A stretch of 6,991 bases of DNA from Mollicutes bacterium (GTDB lineage: Bacteria; Bacillota_I; Bacilli_A; RF39; UBA660): contig PWIL01000122.1 of the NCBI GenBank assembly GCA_003560455.1, positions 1-6,991 on the forward strand, read 5' to 3'. Made by a program: the position numbers and the translations under genes. The first letter of the stretch is position 1. The number at the start of each line of letters is the position of its first letter. The notes under the pieces were generated by a model. It was given only the letters and a program-made list of their open reading frames with translations. It had not been told where the DNA came from and did not search any database. Positions 6,240 through 6,991 of this stretch are shown one piece after another.

Positions 6240-6280
6240 AAGAACTGATTATGATATTTTATTGAATTCAGTTCTTTTTT
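6240..6280 (+). terminator. Intrinsic terminator after the second surface-protein gene
   Basis: Stem AAGAACTGA (6240-6248) with TCAGTTCTT (6268-6276), a loop of about 19 bases, and a T run to 6280. An earlier segment, AAAAAGAACT (6225-6234), could pair with the same 3' arm (6270-6279), so two exclusive hairpins are possible. Confidence 0.75.
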
Positions 6281-6289
6281 AAGTGTAAT

Positions 6290-6301
6290 AAAGTTGTCAA
6301 G
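6290..6301 (+). repeat. 12-bp box AAAGTTGTCAAG, copy 2
   Basis: Identical to 5045-5056. Here it lies between the terminator and the extended -10 promoter of the third surface-protein gene, 38 bases before its TATAAT, too far to be its -35 box. Either a regulator site or an old promoter remnant would fit. Confidence 0.4.
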
Positions 6302-6335
6302 TAAAAAGAAAAAAAAGAGAACTTCTTTGCTAATA

Positions 6336-6344
6336 TGTTATAAT
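6336..6344 (+). promoter_or_regulatory. Extended -10 promoter of the third surface-protein gene
   Basis: TGTTATAAT, identical to the element ahead of the second gene; the shared stretch is ATGTTATAATA (6335-6345). No convincing -35 box is present at 16-18 bases. A second TATAAT at 6348-6353 also has no -35 partner. Confidence 0.65.
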
Positions 6345-6368
6345 AAATATAATAAAGGAAGTGTTTTT

Positions 6369-6991
6369 ATGCGAATAAGACAACGAAAAAAAACAAATTT
6401 TTTAAAAACATTTGTTATTTTATTTGGAATAATAACTACTTTTTTTCTTGGATTAGGATATTCATTATTATCTGAAGAAATTGAAATAACTGGTGCGGCT
6501 AACATTCCACATAAGGCTGTGATGGAAATAGAATATGAACAATCGTCTTGGACGCAAGGAGCGTGGATTGTTTATCAATTTGAGTATACTATTACCAATG
6601 TTGGTAATAAAGCAAGTAGTTCATGGAGTTTTTCCCAATCAGTTCCCGCTGATATTCGTAATTTAGATTGTTGGAATATGGTTTGTACTGAAAATGGAAC
6701 AACTTTACAAATAACTAATGCTTCGTGGAATGGAGTAATTCAACCAGGTGAAAGTGTTACACCGGGAATGCAATTTAGAACTGATGATCCTAATTATGAA
6801 CCAGAACCCGATCCCGATCCCGATCCAGAACCCGATCCTGAATTAGCTGAAAATATTGTTATTCAAGCAACTGTGAGTAGTTCATGGCAATCGGGTAATC
6901 GTCTATTTGCTAATTATAGTGTTGATGTAACTAATGAAAACGAAGTCGAAGTTTCTAATTGGCAATTTGATATGACCAAACCACAACAAGG
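6369..6991 (+). CDS. Membrane-anchored protein with two CBM2-like carbohydrate-binding domains (3' end outside window)
   Basis: Translation is open from ATG 6369 to the window end (207 codons plus two bases). AAAGGAAG (6354-6361) lies seven bases before the ATG. A basic tip (MRIRQRKK) precedes a hydrophobic segment (residues 11-34, ending GYSLLS), then EEIEITGAANI, the same anchor module as the two genes upstream. Domain 1 (about residues 50-138) resembles family 2 carbohydrate-binding modules: W61, TITNVG (74-79), W86, CWN (101-103) and NASWNGVIQPGESVTPGMQF (117-136). W61, W102 and W120 fall at the positions of the three surface tryptophans that bind cellulose in CBM2a. A linker PEPDPDPDPEPDPE (145-158) leads to domain 2, of which SSSWQSG (W173), VDVTNEN and SNWQFDM (W198) are visible before the cut. 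Cys101 and Cys106 are its only cysteines. What follows (more CBMs, an enzyme, or a cell-wall anchor) cannot be seen. The fold call is by eye. Confidence 0.75.
   Translation, partial: MRIRQRKKTNFLKTFVILFGIITTFFLGLGYSLLSEEIEITGAANIPHKAVMEIEYEQSSWTQGAWIVYQFEYTITNVGNKASSSWSFSQSVPADIRNLDCWNMVCTENGTTLQITNASWNGVIQPGESVTPGMQFRTDDPNYEPEPDPDPDPEPDPELAENIVIQATVSSSWQSGNRLFANYSVDVTNENEVEVSNWQFDMTKPQQ
6801..6842 (+). repeat. Pro-Asp/Glu linker repeat in the CBM2-like protein
   Basis: CCCGAT/CCAGAA-type six-base units encode PEPDPDPDPEPDPE (residues 145-158). Such stiff acidic linkers commonly space extracellular domains. The near-identical units can change number by slippage in steps of six bases, keeping the frame. 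Confidence 0.85.

Noticed and set aside
1..6991. CRISPR array, insertion sequence, tRNA or rRNA gene
   Set aside because: I found no regularly spaced repeats, transposase motifs, terminal inverted repeats, or tRNA/rRNA-like stretches on either strand. The intergenic gaps are all under 200 bases.

Overview
This AT-rich window, written almost entirely on the + strand, looks like the chromosome of a low-GC Bacillota (class Bacilli). The reasons are A/T-ending codons, strong AGGAGG-type ribosome sites, sigma-A promoters (TTGACA/TATAAT) and gene order. UGA is a stop here (trhP1 and trhP2 end in TGA, and tryptophan is TGG), so this is not a code-4 mollicute. MltG shows that the cell makes peptidoglycan. 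An uncultured or host-associated Bacilli lineage is possible, but that is inference.

Left part (1-3153): a tightly packed operon of mltG (3' end only), trmR, trhP1 and trhP2. Genes abut or overlap, with junctions TAA|ATG, a 29-base overlap and ATGA. This is the Bacillus subtilis yrrL-yrrM-yrrN-yrrO order. By family knowledge, TrhP1/TrhP2 hydroxylate U34 of certain tRNAs to 5-hydroxyuridine and TrmR methylates it to 5-methoxyuridine, which tunes wobble decoding. MltG trims nascent glycan strands at the membrane. The udk gene found between yrrO and greA in B. subtilis is absent.

Middle part (3150-5038): two single-gene units. greA (transcript cleavage factor, TTG start) and tig (trigger factor) each have a clear promoter and a terminator whose stem includes the stop codon.

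Right part (5039-6991): an accessory surface-protein cluster. Two paralogous small proteins (5101-5610 and 5701-6189) and a third truncated protein (6369 to the window end) share one N-terminal module: a short charged tip, one hydrophobic segment, then GY(A/S)xLSxE(L/I)xIxG(T/A)AxI. The first two carry very acidic beta-rich ectodomains almost free of Lys and Arg. The third carries two domains that look like family 2 carbohydrate-binding modules joined by a Pro-Asp/Glu linker. Each gene has its own promoter. This cluster is the least explained part of the window. My reading is a set of membrane-tethered or secreted surface proteins, at least one of them glycan-binding.
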